A stretch of DNA of 64,000 bases from DASRHT01 sp035293765. Its GTDB lineage: Bacteria; Chloroflexota; Ktedonobacteria; Ktedonobacterales; Ktedonobacteraceae. Position 1 is the first letter of the stretch, and every line of letters begins with the position of its first letter. The notes below the pieces were generated by a model that had not been told where the DNA came from, ran no database searches, and worked only from the letters and a program-made list of their open reading frames with translations. A program made the position numbers and the translations under genes. The stretch covers positions 62,001-126,000 of the forward strand of contig DATGMF010000091.1 in the NCBI GenBank assembly GCA_035293765.1, in the 5' to 3' direction. This document shows positions 51,427 through 60,567 of this stretch, in pieces.

Positions 51427-53115
51427 CTAGGGCTCTTCGATCCAGCCGTGCTCCTCGCGGAAGTTCAGCCCTTGTTTTTGAGCTTCCTCTCCCGTTAGAT
51501 AAGGGAGAAGATGACCAATCAGGGGCTGATTGTTTTTGTAACGCTGGAAGTTCTCCCAGGCCCGTTCCTGCATCAGACGCATGGCGACAATAGGATCTCC
51601 CAGCTTGTCTTCCAGCATTGCCTGGATGCGTAGCGCCTGATCTCTTTCCCGAGCCGATTGACGCTGCTGACCGAGCAGGCGTGACACGGCGAACAGGTCG
51701 TACTCTGCAATCAGATCCAGGTGTTCGCCTTGCAGCATCAGGCGCAATCCATGCGCCAGGTTGGGATCGAGCGTAGCAACGTTCATCTCGGCGTCGTCGC
51801 GCATGCCACGGTTATTGAGATTGGCTGAGCCGACGGTCGTCCAGATATCGTCTACAATGCCCACTTTGGCATGCACGTAGATGGGCCGGTGATGCTGTTT
51901 GCCATTCTCCTCAGTGCAGGTTGCCAGGGTGAATGCATGAAACCGTCCTTCTGCTACCGCCTGCGGAGCTTCTGTACGCAGACGCATCAGCGCTGCATCG
52001 GTGAAGGCGCGCCCAACGTTGGGATGATCAGGCAGGATGATAGCCATAGAGGCGCCTTTCTTGAGGGCTGTGCTCAATTCGCGCAGGTTTAGTTCCATAT
52101 CCGGGCTATCAAAGCCCGCCAGTGCAATATCGAGTCCGGTGAAGGCACGCAGCCAGAGATACTGATTCTCCAGGTAGACGAAGCGCTCGATATTATGCAG
52201 CGCATTGGCATAAAGCTGGGCTATGCCCTGAATGCCTCCCTGAGGCGTGAAATTGTATGTGTGCTGTGGAATAGTGCGTGCAACCTGCACTATCGATGGC
52301 GATGGTAATGGAGAGGCCAGTGGATGCTCTGGCACGACGAGATCGGCCTTCAACTCACGGCGCTGGGCGAGATCATTCCAGCGTTGGCGAAAATTCAGCT
52401 CTACATCTCCTGCTGCCGGTCCCTCGATCAGCGAGTGCGCGTCGTGCCAGGGATGGGGGCTATGCCCATCATGCGTGCGGCGCAAAAGGGAGGAGAAAAA
52501 GTGTTTGGGGGTATCCCAGCGATCAAACTCTCCTCCCTTCTCGATCAACGGGTCAACGCCGCCCACGAAGGCATGCGTGCCATCCACAACTGAGATTTTC
52601 TGATGTAGCGATTCGGCTGGGTGATGGAGGATACCATGCGAGCTATCATCGAGCAGACAGGTAACGCCAGCTTTTGTGAGCTGATCACGAGCTGCCTGCG
52701 GATCATAGTGCGAGAATAGCTCCGGCGAGGCCCAGAGCAACACTTTTACCTCCACTCCTTTGCTCACTGCATATCCCAGCACCGCCTGTACCGAGAGCGG
52801 ATGGGTACGCCAGAACGCGATATCAGCCTCCGAAAGCCCTTCTTCACGTAAATGCTCTAACAGTGCCTGCTGTTCAGGGCTGCCGTCTGGTCCTGCCGCG
52901 CGATCTGATCCACGTACAAGCTCCATGCCAGGCGTAATGCCCCAGTTAGCGAGATAAATGTATTTGCTGGCTTTCATAAAATGGAGGCACATCATAAGCA
53001 TTGCAGTGCGGCCATCTACCAGATAGGCGACGCGTGAATCGGTGCGTACCGGCGTGTCGCCAGAGGCCCACCACTGTTGTTGTAATCGTTCTTCAGATAT
53101 TCTAGGCATATGCAT
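51427..53115 (-). CDS. Phospholipase D / cardiolipin synthase-family protein
   Basis: 562 residues. Two HKD motifs: HQKISVVDGTHAFVGGVD (about 174) and HAKVGIVDDIWTTVGSANL (about 420). No membrane helices, and the length and motif context resemble secreted-type or cytosolic PLD rather than the membrane cardiolipin synthase. It would cleave or exchange phosphodiester head groups. ATG 53115 has GGAAACG upstream; ATG 53109 is an alternative. Confidence 0.9.
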   Translation of the reverse strand: MHMPRISEERLQQQWWASGDTPVRTDSRVAYLVDGRTAMLMMCLHFMKASKYIYLANWGITPGMELVRGSDRAAGPDGSPEQQALLEHLREEGLSEADIAFWRTHPLSVQAVLGYAVSKGVEVKVLLWASPELFSHYDPQAARDQLTKAGVTCLLDDSSHGILHHPAESLHQKISVVDGTHAFVGGVDPLIEKGGEFDRWDTPKHFFSSLLRRTHDGHSPHPWHDAHSLIEGPAAGDVELNFRQRWNDLAQRRELKADLVVPEHPLASPLPSPSIVQVARTIPQHTYNFTPQGGIQGIAQLYANALHNIERFVYLENQYLWLRAFTGLDIALAGFDSPDMELNLRELSTALKKGASMAIILPDHPNVGRAFTDAALMRLRTEAPQAVAEGRFHAFTLATCTEENGKQHHRPIYVHAKVGIVDDIWTTVGSANLNNRGMRDDAEMNVATLDPNLAHGLRLMLQGEHLDLIAEYDLFAVSRLLGQQRQSARERDQALRIQAMLEDKLGDPIVAMRLMQERAWENFQRYKNNQPLIGHLLPYLTGEEAQKQGLNFREEHGWIEEP

Positions 53116-53221
53116 CGTTTCCTTCCTGTGCGTAGCTGTATTCCTTCCTAACTATAGTACTTTTTATGTTCTGGTACGGTAACATAATATTTCTGTTATC
53201 CTTACTTTCTCTCGCGAACTG

Positions 53222-53249
53222 TTGTAAGATATCTTTGTAGCAGTACTAT
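53222..53249 (+). promoter_or_regulatory. Putative promoter of the ABC-2 permease gene
   Basis: TTGTAA (53222-53227), 16-nt spacer, TACTAT (53244-53249), 67 bp before ATG 53316. Confidence 0.45.
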
Positions 53250-53315
53250 TCGATGTATGGCGAGAGGGTCTTGCTAAAAGTTTAATAGCGTCCGAATAGG
53301 AGGAAGTCGCTAGCT

Positions 53316-54263
53316 ATGACGTTTTACGCTCTCCTCACGAAGGAACTGCGGCTGCGTTTCCGGCGGGAACGTGCTTTCTGGGTGATTGTGGCCTATCTGC
53401 TGGCGATGAGCCTGCTGGGATGGGTCACGCTGAGTGGTTATAGCAACTCCGGCGCTTATAATGGCGGCGATGATTTGAGCGGCGTTGGGCGCAACCTTTA
53501 CTATATGCTTTCGGTGGTGCAACTTTTCCTGGTAATCTTTGTCACCCCCTCTTTTACCGCGACTGCTATTAATGGCGAGAAGGAGCGACAGACCTTCGAT
53601 GTGTTGCTGTGCTCGCGCCTCTCAGCCTTTTCACTGATTGCCGGCAAGCTATGCGCAGGTCTGGTAAACGCTATGTTGCTGATAGTTGCCTCGCTGCCCC
53701 TCTTTAGCCTCGTCTTCTTCTTCGGTGGCATCTCGCCTGTCCAGATACTACTGGCCTTCTGGATCTATCTTGTGACTGCGCTAATTTTGAGCGCGCTGGG
53801 TGTGTTCTGCTCGATCATTGTGAAGCGTCCGGCGACCTCTACGGCTATCGTGTATGGAATCGGCCTGCTCTGGGTCTTTGCGCCTGTCATGACATCTCCC
53901 ATTATTGCCAATATGCTCAACGGATTATTTATGGCCTATCCCAGTCGTCCCCAGATTACGTTTATCTGGAACCCGCTGATCGCCCTTACCAGCACCTATC
54001 CAGGCGGTCAACTGGCGATCCCTGGCGTGCTAAGCGGTAGATTTCTGGACTATGGTCTTGTACTGGGTAGCCCTCCGTACATATTGGGGACCTTACACGT
54101 TGCTCCCTGGCTGGCCTATAGCATATTAAGCCTGTTCACAACTTTACTGCTCGTACTGTTGAGTCTGCTGCTCGTCAGATCGACAACGCTCGCACGACCG
54201 CTTATGCGACTGAAAGGGTTGGTGGGGCTGCCAAAGGTTGATGCGGGGAAGACGGCGAATTGA
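53316..54263 (+). CDS. ABC-2 type transporter permease (orphan)
   Basis: 315 residues, six helices with the first at about 18-40 and a large extracytoplasmic loop between the fifth and sixth. The middle part (TATAINGEKERQTFDVLLCSR) is the coupling-helix region of ABC-2 exporters such as NosY/CcmB-like permeases. No ATPase gene is adjacent, so the nucleotide-binding partner must be encoded elsewhere. GGAGGA precedes ATG 53316. Confidence 0.85.
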   Translation: MTFYALLTKELRLRFRRERAFWVIVAYLLAMSLLGWVTLSGYSNSGAYNGGDDLSGVGRNLYYMLSVVQLFLVIFVTPSFTATAINGEKERQTFDVLLCSRLSAFSLIAGKLCAGLVNAMLLIVASLPLFSLVFFFGGISPVQILLAFWIYLVTALILSALGVFCSIIVKRPATSTAIVYGIGLLWVFAPVMTSPIIANMLNGLFMAYPSRPQITFIWNPLIALTSTYPGGQLAIPGVLSGRFLDYGLVLGSPPYILGTLHVAPWLAYSILSLFTTLLLVLLSLLLVRSTTLARPLMRLKGLVGLPKVDAGKTAN

Positions 54264-54278
54264 TGTTATTCCTCTGTG

Positions 54279-54309
54279 AAGGGCAGGGGCAGGGCTTGCC
54301 CCTGCCCTT
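54279..54309. terminator. GC-rich hairpin terminator
   Basis: 13-bp perfect stem AAGGGCAGGGGCA / TGCCCCTGCCCTT with a 5-nt loop. Confidence 0.8.
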
Positions 54310-54430
54310 ATTGGCTCACCCTCCTGTTTGGTAGTAGCTTATAGTGCTACCCACACTTTGGCTACCATATTACCTACGGTATTTCCTTCACCAGAGGCTC
54401 TATCCCTTCCCTTTGCACTTGATTGTATTG

Positions 54431-55837
54431 TTATTCGCTGGCTGTAGTAGTTGTTACTGGTGCGCTGACTGCGGGGCCGATCCAGATAGTCTGGATGTTG
54501 ACGAACTCGCGAATGCCGAATGCGGAGAGTTCGCGTCCGTAGCCGCTGTGTTTGACGCCGCCAAATGGTAGACGCGGGTCTGAAGCGGTCATACCGTTTA
54601 TGAAGACGCTGCCGCTCTCCAGATGGCAGGCGATCTGACGGGCGCGGTCAATGTTGCGCGTCCACAGATTGCCACCCAGGCCGAATTTGGAGTCGTTCGC
54701 CAGTTCGATGGTGTGCTCAGTGTCACGCGCGCGAATGATAGCTGCTGCCGGGCCGAAGGTTTCTTCGCGGAACATCGGCATCTCAGGAGTGACATCGGCG
54801 ACGATTGTTGGCTCGTAGTAGTAGCCCTTCCCTGGCCCGAATTTGCCGCCCAGCAAGAGGCGCGCCCCCTGTTGGAGGGTCTCCTGGACCTGCCGGTGCA
54901 GCGTTTCTCGTAGATCGCTGCGCGCCATCGGCCCGATCTGGGTCGCGCGGTCAAGCGGGTCACCCATGCGCAACTTCGCCGTCTCTGCAACGAATTTCTG
55001 CTCAAAAGCATCGGCTACCGGCTCAACGACGATAAAACGCTTGGCGCAAATGCAGCTCTGTCCCGTGTTCTGGAAGCGGGCGCGTACCGCCATCTGCGCA
55101 GCTCCATCAAGATCGGCGTCCTCCAGCACGATAAATGCATCGGAGCCTCCAAGCTCCAGGACATGCTTTTTCAAATGATGCCCACTATTTCCTGCGACTG
55201 AAATACCTGCCTCCTCGCTTCCCGTGAGCGTCACAGCGGCTACGCGCGGATCGGCGATGAGCGGAGCCGTCTGCGCGCCTGGCACCAGGACCGTTCTAAA
55301 CGCTCCCTCCGGCAAGCCGCAGCCGCGGAAGATGCGCTCAATGTCCAGAGCGACGCGCGAGACGTTAGAGGCATGCTTGAGGATGGCAACGTTGCCGGCC
55401 ATGAGGGCGGGCGCGGCGAAGCGAAATACCTGCCAATAGGGGAAGTTCCAGGGCATGAGCGCAAGTACCACTCCTAGCGGCTGAAACGCAACGTAGCTCT
55501 CGGTCGCATTGGTCTTGACGTGTTCATCCGCGAGAAACTTTTCCGCGTTTGCAGCATAAAAATCGCAGTTCCATGCACACTTTTCAATTTCAGCTTCCGC
55601 TTCCACGATGGGCTTGCCCATTTCAAGCGTGGCGGCACGCGCCAACTCTTCCTTGCGGTCGCGCAGGTAGCGAGCTATGCCATGCAGCAGCGCGCTCCGT
55701 TCCGCGAAGCTGGTCTTGCGCCAACTCAGTCGGGCCTGATACACCTGTTCAAGCGCGTTATTGATCTGGGTCTGGTTAAAGAGTTCAAAAGTCTCAAGAA
55801 CCTCCCCGGTGGCTGGATTAATCGATTGAATGCTCAT
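54431..55837 (-). CDS. NAD(P)-dependent aldehyde dehydrogenase (succinate-semialdehyde type)
   Basis: 468 residues. Catalytic Cys in NTGQSCICAKRF, general-base Glu in HVLELGGSDAF, NAD motif TGSEEAGISVAG, and the C-terminal PFGGVKHSGYGRELS. The length and the LPFGGVK ending match the GabD/Sad group. Oxidises an aldehyde to the acid, possibly in amine or GABA breakdown along with the ligase and amine oxidase in this window (inference). GAGGAGG precedes the ATG. Confidence 0.9.
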   Translation of the reverse strand: MSIQSINPATGEVLETFELFNQTQINNALEQVYQARLSWRKTSFAERSALLHGIARYLRDRKEELARAATLEMGKPIVEAEAEIEKCAWNCDFYAANAEKFLADEHVKTNATESYVAFQPLGVVLALMPWNFPYWQVFRFAAPALMAGNVAILKHASNVSRVALDIERIFRGCGLPEGAFRTVLVPGAQTAPLIADPRVAAVTLTGSEEAGISVAGNSGHHLKKHVLELGGSDAFIVLEDADLDGAAQMAVRARFQNTGQSCICAKRFIVVEPVADAFEQKFVAETAKLRMGDPLDRATQIGPMARSDLRETLHRQVQETLQQGARLLLGGKFGPGKGYYYEPTIVADVTPEMPMFREETFGPAAAIIRARDTEHTIELANDSKFGLGGNLWTRNIDRARQIACHLESGSVFINGMTASDPRLPFGGVKHSGYGRELSAFGIREFVNIQTIWIGPAVSAPVTTTTASE

Positions 55838-55860
55838 ATCAAATCCTCCTCTCGCTCATT

Positions 55861-56046
55861 CTACCGCCCAGGATTCCCCTCTCGCAAGCGCCAGTTCTGA
55901 CAGATGAAGGGGCAGATCTTTTGGGCAGTACAGGCGTTAAAGCGGACGCGATCAATCTCGTCGCCCCGGGGCAATAGTTGCCACGGGGACATTACCGGCA
56001 TAATTTGTGATTGTGCATCAATAATCCTTTTATTCTTCCTGTACAC
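55861..56046 (-). other. Doubtful small ORF with Cys-rich end
   Basis: 61 codons from GTG 56046; the end NACTAQKICPFICQNWRLRE has three Cys and looks protein-like. No ribosome site is found for GTG 56046 or the internal ATGs. It lies 23 bp upstream of the aldehyde dehydrogenase start on the same strand. The remainder of 55838-56089 shows nothing else. Confidence 0.25.
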
Positions 56047-56089
56047 TGAAAGTAAATGTCACTAAGTTACGTCAGGGGGTACTCGGCCC

Positions 56090-57256
56090 ATGTATACTGC
56101 TGAGCGACAAAGAACGCAACCATATCTACAACGGGTTGCAGGTCCGCTTTATGAGCAATGGTACCTGTTGCACCATCGCATCGTGCGAGTGGTAACAAAT
56201 CATCCCGTTGTTGCCGATCATGTCCGGTCCTATCTCTACTATGCTGAAATTTTAGCCGAATATACCTATGAGGAGGCGGTACGACTGCCTGTTAGCATAC
56301 CCGAGCGTGTACTCCGGCAGGTGGGTCAGCGCGCATATCGATCTGTGGCGCTAACCTGCTATCTCTTTGAAACCGGCGCCGCTGAGTCGTTTCCTCCCGC
56401 GGTGGTCCCACCGCGACCGGAAGAGAGCGTCTGGGATGAGATCGGGGGGGTAACGGGACCAAAACGGGCTCGCTGGCAAACAGAGCAGTGGCGTTTTCGC
56501 GAATATCAAGCCTATCCTGGCGTGACAAGCCGCGTATATTCACTCCTGAATAAGGAAGACCTTTATGGTACTGTCTATATAGAAGATGTGTCTCAGTGTG
56601 CTCCCTGGTTTTTGATGCGCTTCGTTTTCTACATGGTGCTGGGGGCAATGATCTCTTACAGCGGGTATGAAGCGGTGCATGCCGGGGCGGTTGCTCAGGA
56701 TGGAACTGCGGCTATGCTGGTTGGCTCTCCTACCAGTGGCAAGACGACACTTGTGCTTGCTTGCTTGCATCTCGGTATGCAGTATCTGGCGGACGATGTG
56801 CTTTTCCTGGCAGAAGATGATGGGCTGATTCGTGTCTACGCTTTCCCCGAAGATATTGGCGTACGTAGTGGCACCGTCGATCTATTGGGCCAGCATGAAT
56901 TTATGCGTGGCCTGACAGCAGATGTGCGCGAAAAGCGTTATGTCTATGCACAGCAGCATTTTCGCCAGCAGGTCATTGATGCCGCTCCCGTCGCTCTGCT
57001 TCTCTTCATCCATGCCGAGGCTCGTGCCGCCGCTTTCCGAGCTGAGCAGCTTCCGCCATCGCAGGTGGTCTCGCTGCTGCTCCAGGAATATATCTCGCAG
57101 CAGGAGGCTCAAGGTCGTCCCGTGGATAAAATCTTTGCGCTCTTCAACGAACTGGCACTACAGGCTCCAGCCTACCGTCTCTGGCTCACGCCGGATACCG
57201 GCCTGAATGCGCTCCAGGTGCGCGCATTGTTGATGCAAGCAAAGGAACGTGGCTAG
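56090..57256 (+). CDS. HprK-like kinase, copy 1 of peptide locus
   Basis: 388 residues. The C-terminal half is an HPr-kinase-type fold: HAGAVAQDGTAAMLVGSPTSGKTT with Walker A at about 212-220, then MQYLADDVLFLAED, where Asp pair matches the HprK metal site. The N-terminal ~170 residues are specific to HprK-related proteins of peptide-modification loci. In kinase-bearing lasso clusters such proteins phosphorylate the peptide end. Encoded opposite to, and converging on, the exporter of the peptide operon, with repeat element E filling the gap. Confidence 0.8.
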   Translation: MYTAERQRTQPYLQRVAGPLYEQWYLLHHRIVRVVTNHPVVADHVRSYLYYAEILAEYTYEEAVRLPVSIPERVLRQVGQRAYRSVALTCYLFETGAAESFPPAVVPPRPEESVWDEIGGVTGPKRARWQTEQWRFREYQAYPGVTSRVYSLLNKEDLYGTVYIEDVSQCAPWFLMRFVFYMVLGAMISYSGYEAVHAGAVAQDGTAAMLVGSPTSGKTTLVLACLHLGMQYLADDVLFLAEDDGLIRVYAFPEDIGVRSGTVDLLGQHEFMRGLTADVREKRYVYAQQHFRQQVIDAAPVALLLFIHAEARAAAFRAEQLPPSQVVSLLLQEYISQQEAQGRPVDKIFALFNELALQAPAYRLWLTPDTGLNALQVRALLMQAKERG

Positions 57257-57355
57257 TTTCAATCCCTTTGGCGGGTCGAGAGAACTATCGGCTCTCGGCA
57301 TATCCTTTGAAGGGGAGTATAAGCATCACACCCGAAGATGTCAGGCGGAAATGTG
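57257..57355 (+). repeat. Dispersed promoter-hairpin element, copy E
   Basis: Occupies exactly the 99 bp between the stop codons of two convergent genes (HprK-like 1 and the ABC exporter). Minus-strand CTGACA (57339-57344), 17-nt spacer, TATACT (57316-57321), then the hairpin with a GAGAGAAC/GGCTCTC-type inner stem; antisense to the HprK-like gene. Confidence 0.92.
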
Positions 57356-59200
57356 TTAGACGCGACCGTAGCTGTTGTAGAGCTGCCAGTAGGCCCCGCG
57401 ATTAGCCAACAGCTCATCATGCGTCCCCTGTTCAGCAATTTGCCCATTGTCGATAATGACGATCCGGTCGGCGTCGCGAATGGTGCTGAGGCGGTGAGCG
57501 ATGATAAAGGTAGTACGTCCCCTGGTGAGCCGCTTCAGCGCCTGCTGGATCAGCGCCTCCGATTCGTTGTCGAGCGCGGACGATGGCTCATCCATGATTA
57601 ATATGCGCGGCTGGCGCAGGAACATGCGAGCAATAGTGAGGCGCTGGCGCTGCCCATTGGAGAGACTTTGCCCACGCTCCCTTAACACAGTTTTAAAACC
57701 AAGCGGTTGCTGCTTGATGAAATTGAGGATATTGGCGTTGCGCGCGGCCTCTTCCATTTCTGGATAGGATACTTTGCGCTGTAAGCCAAAGGTCAGATTT
57801 TCTTCAATCGTACCGCTAAAGAGCGCATCGTCCTGCAAGATAACGCCGAATTGACGACGTAGGGCCTCGATTTTGAGGTCGCGCAGATCATAGCCATCAA
57901 TGCTGATGGTCCCCTGATTGGGCAGGTAGAAACGCATCAGCAGGTTGGCAATGGTTGTTTTGCCTGCTCCACTTCGTCCGACCAGCGCGATGGTAGTGCC
58001 TGAAGGGACATCTAAAGTGATGTTGCGCAAGACTTCGATCCCAGGAACATACGAGAAATGCACATTGTTCATGATGATATGTCCCTGAATTCTCCTCAGC
58101 TCAATTCCCTGCTCCGCGCCGCTCTCTTCCGGCTGATCGAGAATCTCAAACAGCCTGTCGATGGCGACCGCCGCTGTCTGGATCTGCTGATTGATGCTGT
58201 TGAGAGCGGAGACCGGACCGATGAGTTCGCGCAGGATGAGTATAAACGCTGCCAGTTGGCCGGCAGTGATGACATTGCTGAGGACGAGATAGCCACCGGC
58301 GCTGAGCATGATCAGGGTGGCAATTGCCTGGATGATGCCAATAATAAAATTGGTCCTGGAAAGTAAAATGGTGCGCTGGAATGAGAGTCGGTTGGTCTGG
58401 ATCACGAGCTTTTTAATGAAGCGCCCGAAGCGATGCTCTGCCGCCAGCGCCTTGACGGTTTTCAGCCCGGTCAATCCTTCGTACATCGCGCCATTCATGA
58501 CAGCGTAGCTCTCCAGCACCTGACGACTGATTTTGCGCACCCTGCGGTTAAAATAAAGGTTTGTCCCCAGATAGAAGGGAGCTATACTTATTATGAGCAA
58601 GGTGAGGTGCCATTCCGTCAGAAAAAGCACAACGGTATAGATCACGACCAGGATACCAGCGACGGCTGCATCAATAACCACCTGTATGACCGTCTGTTGA
58701 ACTGTGGTAACTTCATTAAGGCGGCTCAAAACCTGTCCCGTGCTGGAGAGTTTCTGGTAGAATGTGAGCGGCAGACGTAACATATGGCGATAAAAGCGGT
58801 AAACGATGGCGAGATTGGCCGAACGACTGACCGAGCCCATGACGTTGCGCGTCAGAAAGCGTAGAGCCTCCTCTAAAATGAGTACGCCAAGCAGGATTGC
58901 CAGCAGCACAAAGAACAGCGGGAGATCATGCTCGCGAAAAACCTCATCAAGCAGCAGGCGGAAAATATAGGGCTGTGGCAATGCTGTGAGCCCCAGGGCA
59001 ACAGTCAAGCCAAACCCCAGGGCTATGCGCCATTTAAACGGCGTGATAAATTGGCCGAATTGTTGCAAATCGCGCCAGTGCAGCTTTTTCTCATCAGCTC
59101 TGAGCTTTTCCTCCAGAATTTGCGCATCGATGTTGCTGCTTTGATCACTATAGATCAGCCGCTGTGCGGGCTGACTATTCGTTGGTGCTGCCTTTGCCAT
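57356..59200 (-). CDS. ABC exporter (fused permease-ATPase), likely peptide export
   Basis: 614 residues from ATG 59200 (GAGGT 6 nt upstream), starting 4 bp after the HprK-like stop. Soluble ~60-residue N-terminus without a C39 peptidase, six-helix ABC_membrane domain (about 65-350), and an ATPase with Walker A GRSGAGKTT, a variant signature LSNGQRQRL, and Walker B ILIMDEPSSALD. LapB/MsbA-like half-transporter that works as a homodimer. The lack of its own peptidase fits an operon that already carries a separate S26-type protease. Confidence 0.92.
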   Translation of the reverse strand: MAKAAPTNSQPAQRLIYSDQSSNIDAQILEEKLRADEKKLHWRDLQQFGQFITPFKWRIALGFGLTVALGLTALPQPYIFRLLLDEVFREHDLPLFFVLLAILLGVLILEEALRFLTRNVMGSVSRSANLAIVYRFYRHMLRLPLTFYQKLSSTGQVLSRLNEVTTVQQTVIQVVIDAAVAGILVVIYTVVLFLTEWHLTLLIISIAPFYLGTNLYFNRRVRKISRQVLESYAVMNGAMYEGLTGLKTVKALAAEHRFGRFIKKLVIQTNRLSFQRTILLSRTNFIIGIIQAIATLIMLSAGGYLVLSNVITAGQLAAFILILRELIGPVSALNSINQQIQTAAVAIDRLFEILDQPEESGAEQGIELRRIQGHIIMNNVHFSYVPGIEVLRNITLDVPSGTTIALVGRSGAGKTTIANLLMRFYLPNQGTISIDGYDLRDLKIEALRRQFGVILQDDALFSGTIEENLTFGLQRKVSYPEMEEAARNANILNFIKQQPLGFKTVLRERGQSLSNGQRQRLTIARMFLRQPRILIMDEPSSALDNESEALIQQALKRLTRGRTTFIIAHRLSTIRDADRIVIIDNGQIAEQGTHDELLANRGAYWQLYNSYGRV

Positions 59201-59204
59201 CGCG

Positions 59205-60278
59205 TTACCTCTTAAAGAGAGAACATACCATCTCCGGCCCATTGGTGCTGCCATGAGCAATGTTGAGCCTGTAACCAGGAGCCTGCTCTGTCAGTATACT
59301 CAGGAGGGAAAAGAGTTGCTGATGCTCTTCCGGGTAAACGCTCCTCTTGCTGACGCACTCTTCGATCAGCGCCTGTAGAGTTTGCGCCTTGCTAAGCTCT
59401 ATCAGAGTGCTCTGCGTCCCGCTAATAAGCCGGGGAAAGACCAGAGCGCGCAGCGGAACCTGTGGGCAAGCAGCTCCCTGACGTATGCGCTCGATGCGAC
59501 AGTATCGTTTGTCCCGCGCATCCGCCGGGTATGCTTGCAAAAAAGAAAGCTCCTCCCACAAAGCGAGCGAACCTGAGCGGACCGCGATTTCGGGCATAAT
59601 GCTATAGGCTTTTATCGTCTCTTCCGCTTGCTCGTAGCGCAGCATCACCAGATCATCGCCCAGTAATCCACAGCCGGCAATGGCGCAGCCAAGACTCAGG
59701 GTCGTCTTGCCACTACCAGATGTGCCAACGATGAGCGCCCCCTGCTGATGGTCCCAGGGCGCGCTGATGGCGGCGGCATGGCATGGTTCAAATCCGTAGG
59801 GATGGACCAGCCTGCCCAATGCCAGTAGCAAGACATAACGGTAAAGGAATGCTGGATTGTAATCCTCAGGCGCTGCAATCTGGGTGAGCGCCTGGCGCCG
59901 GGCAACATCAATAACGCTGAGAGCCGCTGCGTTGACGCCGGGCTGCGCTGTGTAGCTCTGGTATTCGTTGTGGTCCTCAGTGCCCCTGTAATAGTGCAAA
60001 TATGTGCCGGTGAGGAGCTGCGTTTTGCCCATGCGCGCACGAGCGAGGGGCAAAGGCGCAGGAAACGGCGCTTTCTCATCTGTGCAATAAATATGGTAAT
60101 CGGCCTCTCCTCGTGGACGGTCGCATGCAGGATTGCTGCCAAGTAACGCATCTACCGCCCTGAGCAATGCCGGATGGTTGACCTGGCAGCTAATGCGTAT
60201 ATCATGAAAAAAAAAGTTATGATGCAATACATGTTCAGGCCGATGGATGGTATTGGCACAATATGTATAATCTAGCAT
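59205..60278 (-). CDS. HprK-like kinase, copy 2 of peptide locus
   Basis: 357 residues. Walker A GTSGSGKTT at 185-193, preceded by PCHAAAIS (the His seen before the P-loop in HprK) and followed by GLLGDDLVMLRY (Asp pair for Mg). The ~165-residue N-terminus is shared in layout with copy 1 but sequence identity looks low. Sits between the PqqD-like gene and the exporter. Expected to phosphorylate a peptide or to act as an ATP-dependent modification factor; true HPr sensing is unlikely because no HPr or EI gene is nearby. Confidence 0.82.
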   Translation of the reverse strand: MLDYTYCANTIHRPEHVLHHNFFFHDIRISCQVNHPALLRAVDALLGSNPACDRPRGEADYHIYCTDEKAPFPAPLPLARARMGKTQLLTGTYLHYYRGTEDHNEYQSYTAQPGVNAAALSVIDVARRQALTQIAAPEDYNPAFLYRYVLLLALGRLVHPYGFEPCHAAAISAPWDHQQGALIVGTSGSGKTTLSLGCAIAGCGLLGDDLVMLRYEQAEETIKAYSIMPEIAVRSGSLALWEELSFLQAYPADARDKRYCRIERIRQGAACPQVPLRALVFPRLISGTQSTLIELSKAQTLQALIEECVSKRSVYPEEHQQLFSLLSILTEQAPGYRLNIAHGSTNGPEMVCSLFKR

Positions 60279-60294
60279 TATGATAATCCTGAGC

Positions 60295-60567
60295 TTATGG
60301 AATAGCAGTGAGCGCCTCGCTTAAAAGATTGTTCTCGCGCATGTCGGCGAGCACCCGTTCGACATCTTTAGCGACCTGTTCGTATGCCGCCCCATAAGTG
60401 GAGCTGAGTGTAGCGGTAATATCCTGGACGCTATGTTGTCCATCGAGCAGCTTCCATATCAGCGTGCCCGTTTTATTCAGGTTATAAGAGCAACCCGCCT
60501 CTGGATCGAGCAAAACAGCTTCTCCTGCGAGTTCCCGCCATAAAACTGATTTATTCCGTTGCAACAT
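60295..60567 (-). CDS. PqqD-like peptide chaperone (RiPP recognition element)
   Basis: 90 residues from ATG 60567, AGGAG 8 nt upstream; it overlaps the end of the S26 gene by 17 bp, so translation is coupled. PqqD fold: three strands then helices, VLWRELAGEAVLLDPEAG, YNLNKTGTLIWKLLDG, and a final amphipathic helix with DVERVLADM. PqqD proteins hold the leader of a precursor peptide and present it to modifying enzymes. Two precursors with a matching YxxPxL leader are encoded 0.7 kb upstream. Confidence 0.88.
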   Translation of the reverse strand: MLQRNKSVLWRELAGEAVLLDPEAGCSYNLNKTGTLIWKLLDGQHSVQDITATLSSTYGAAYEQVAKDVERVLADMRENNLLSEALTAIP

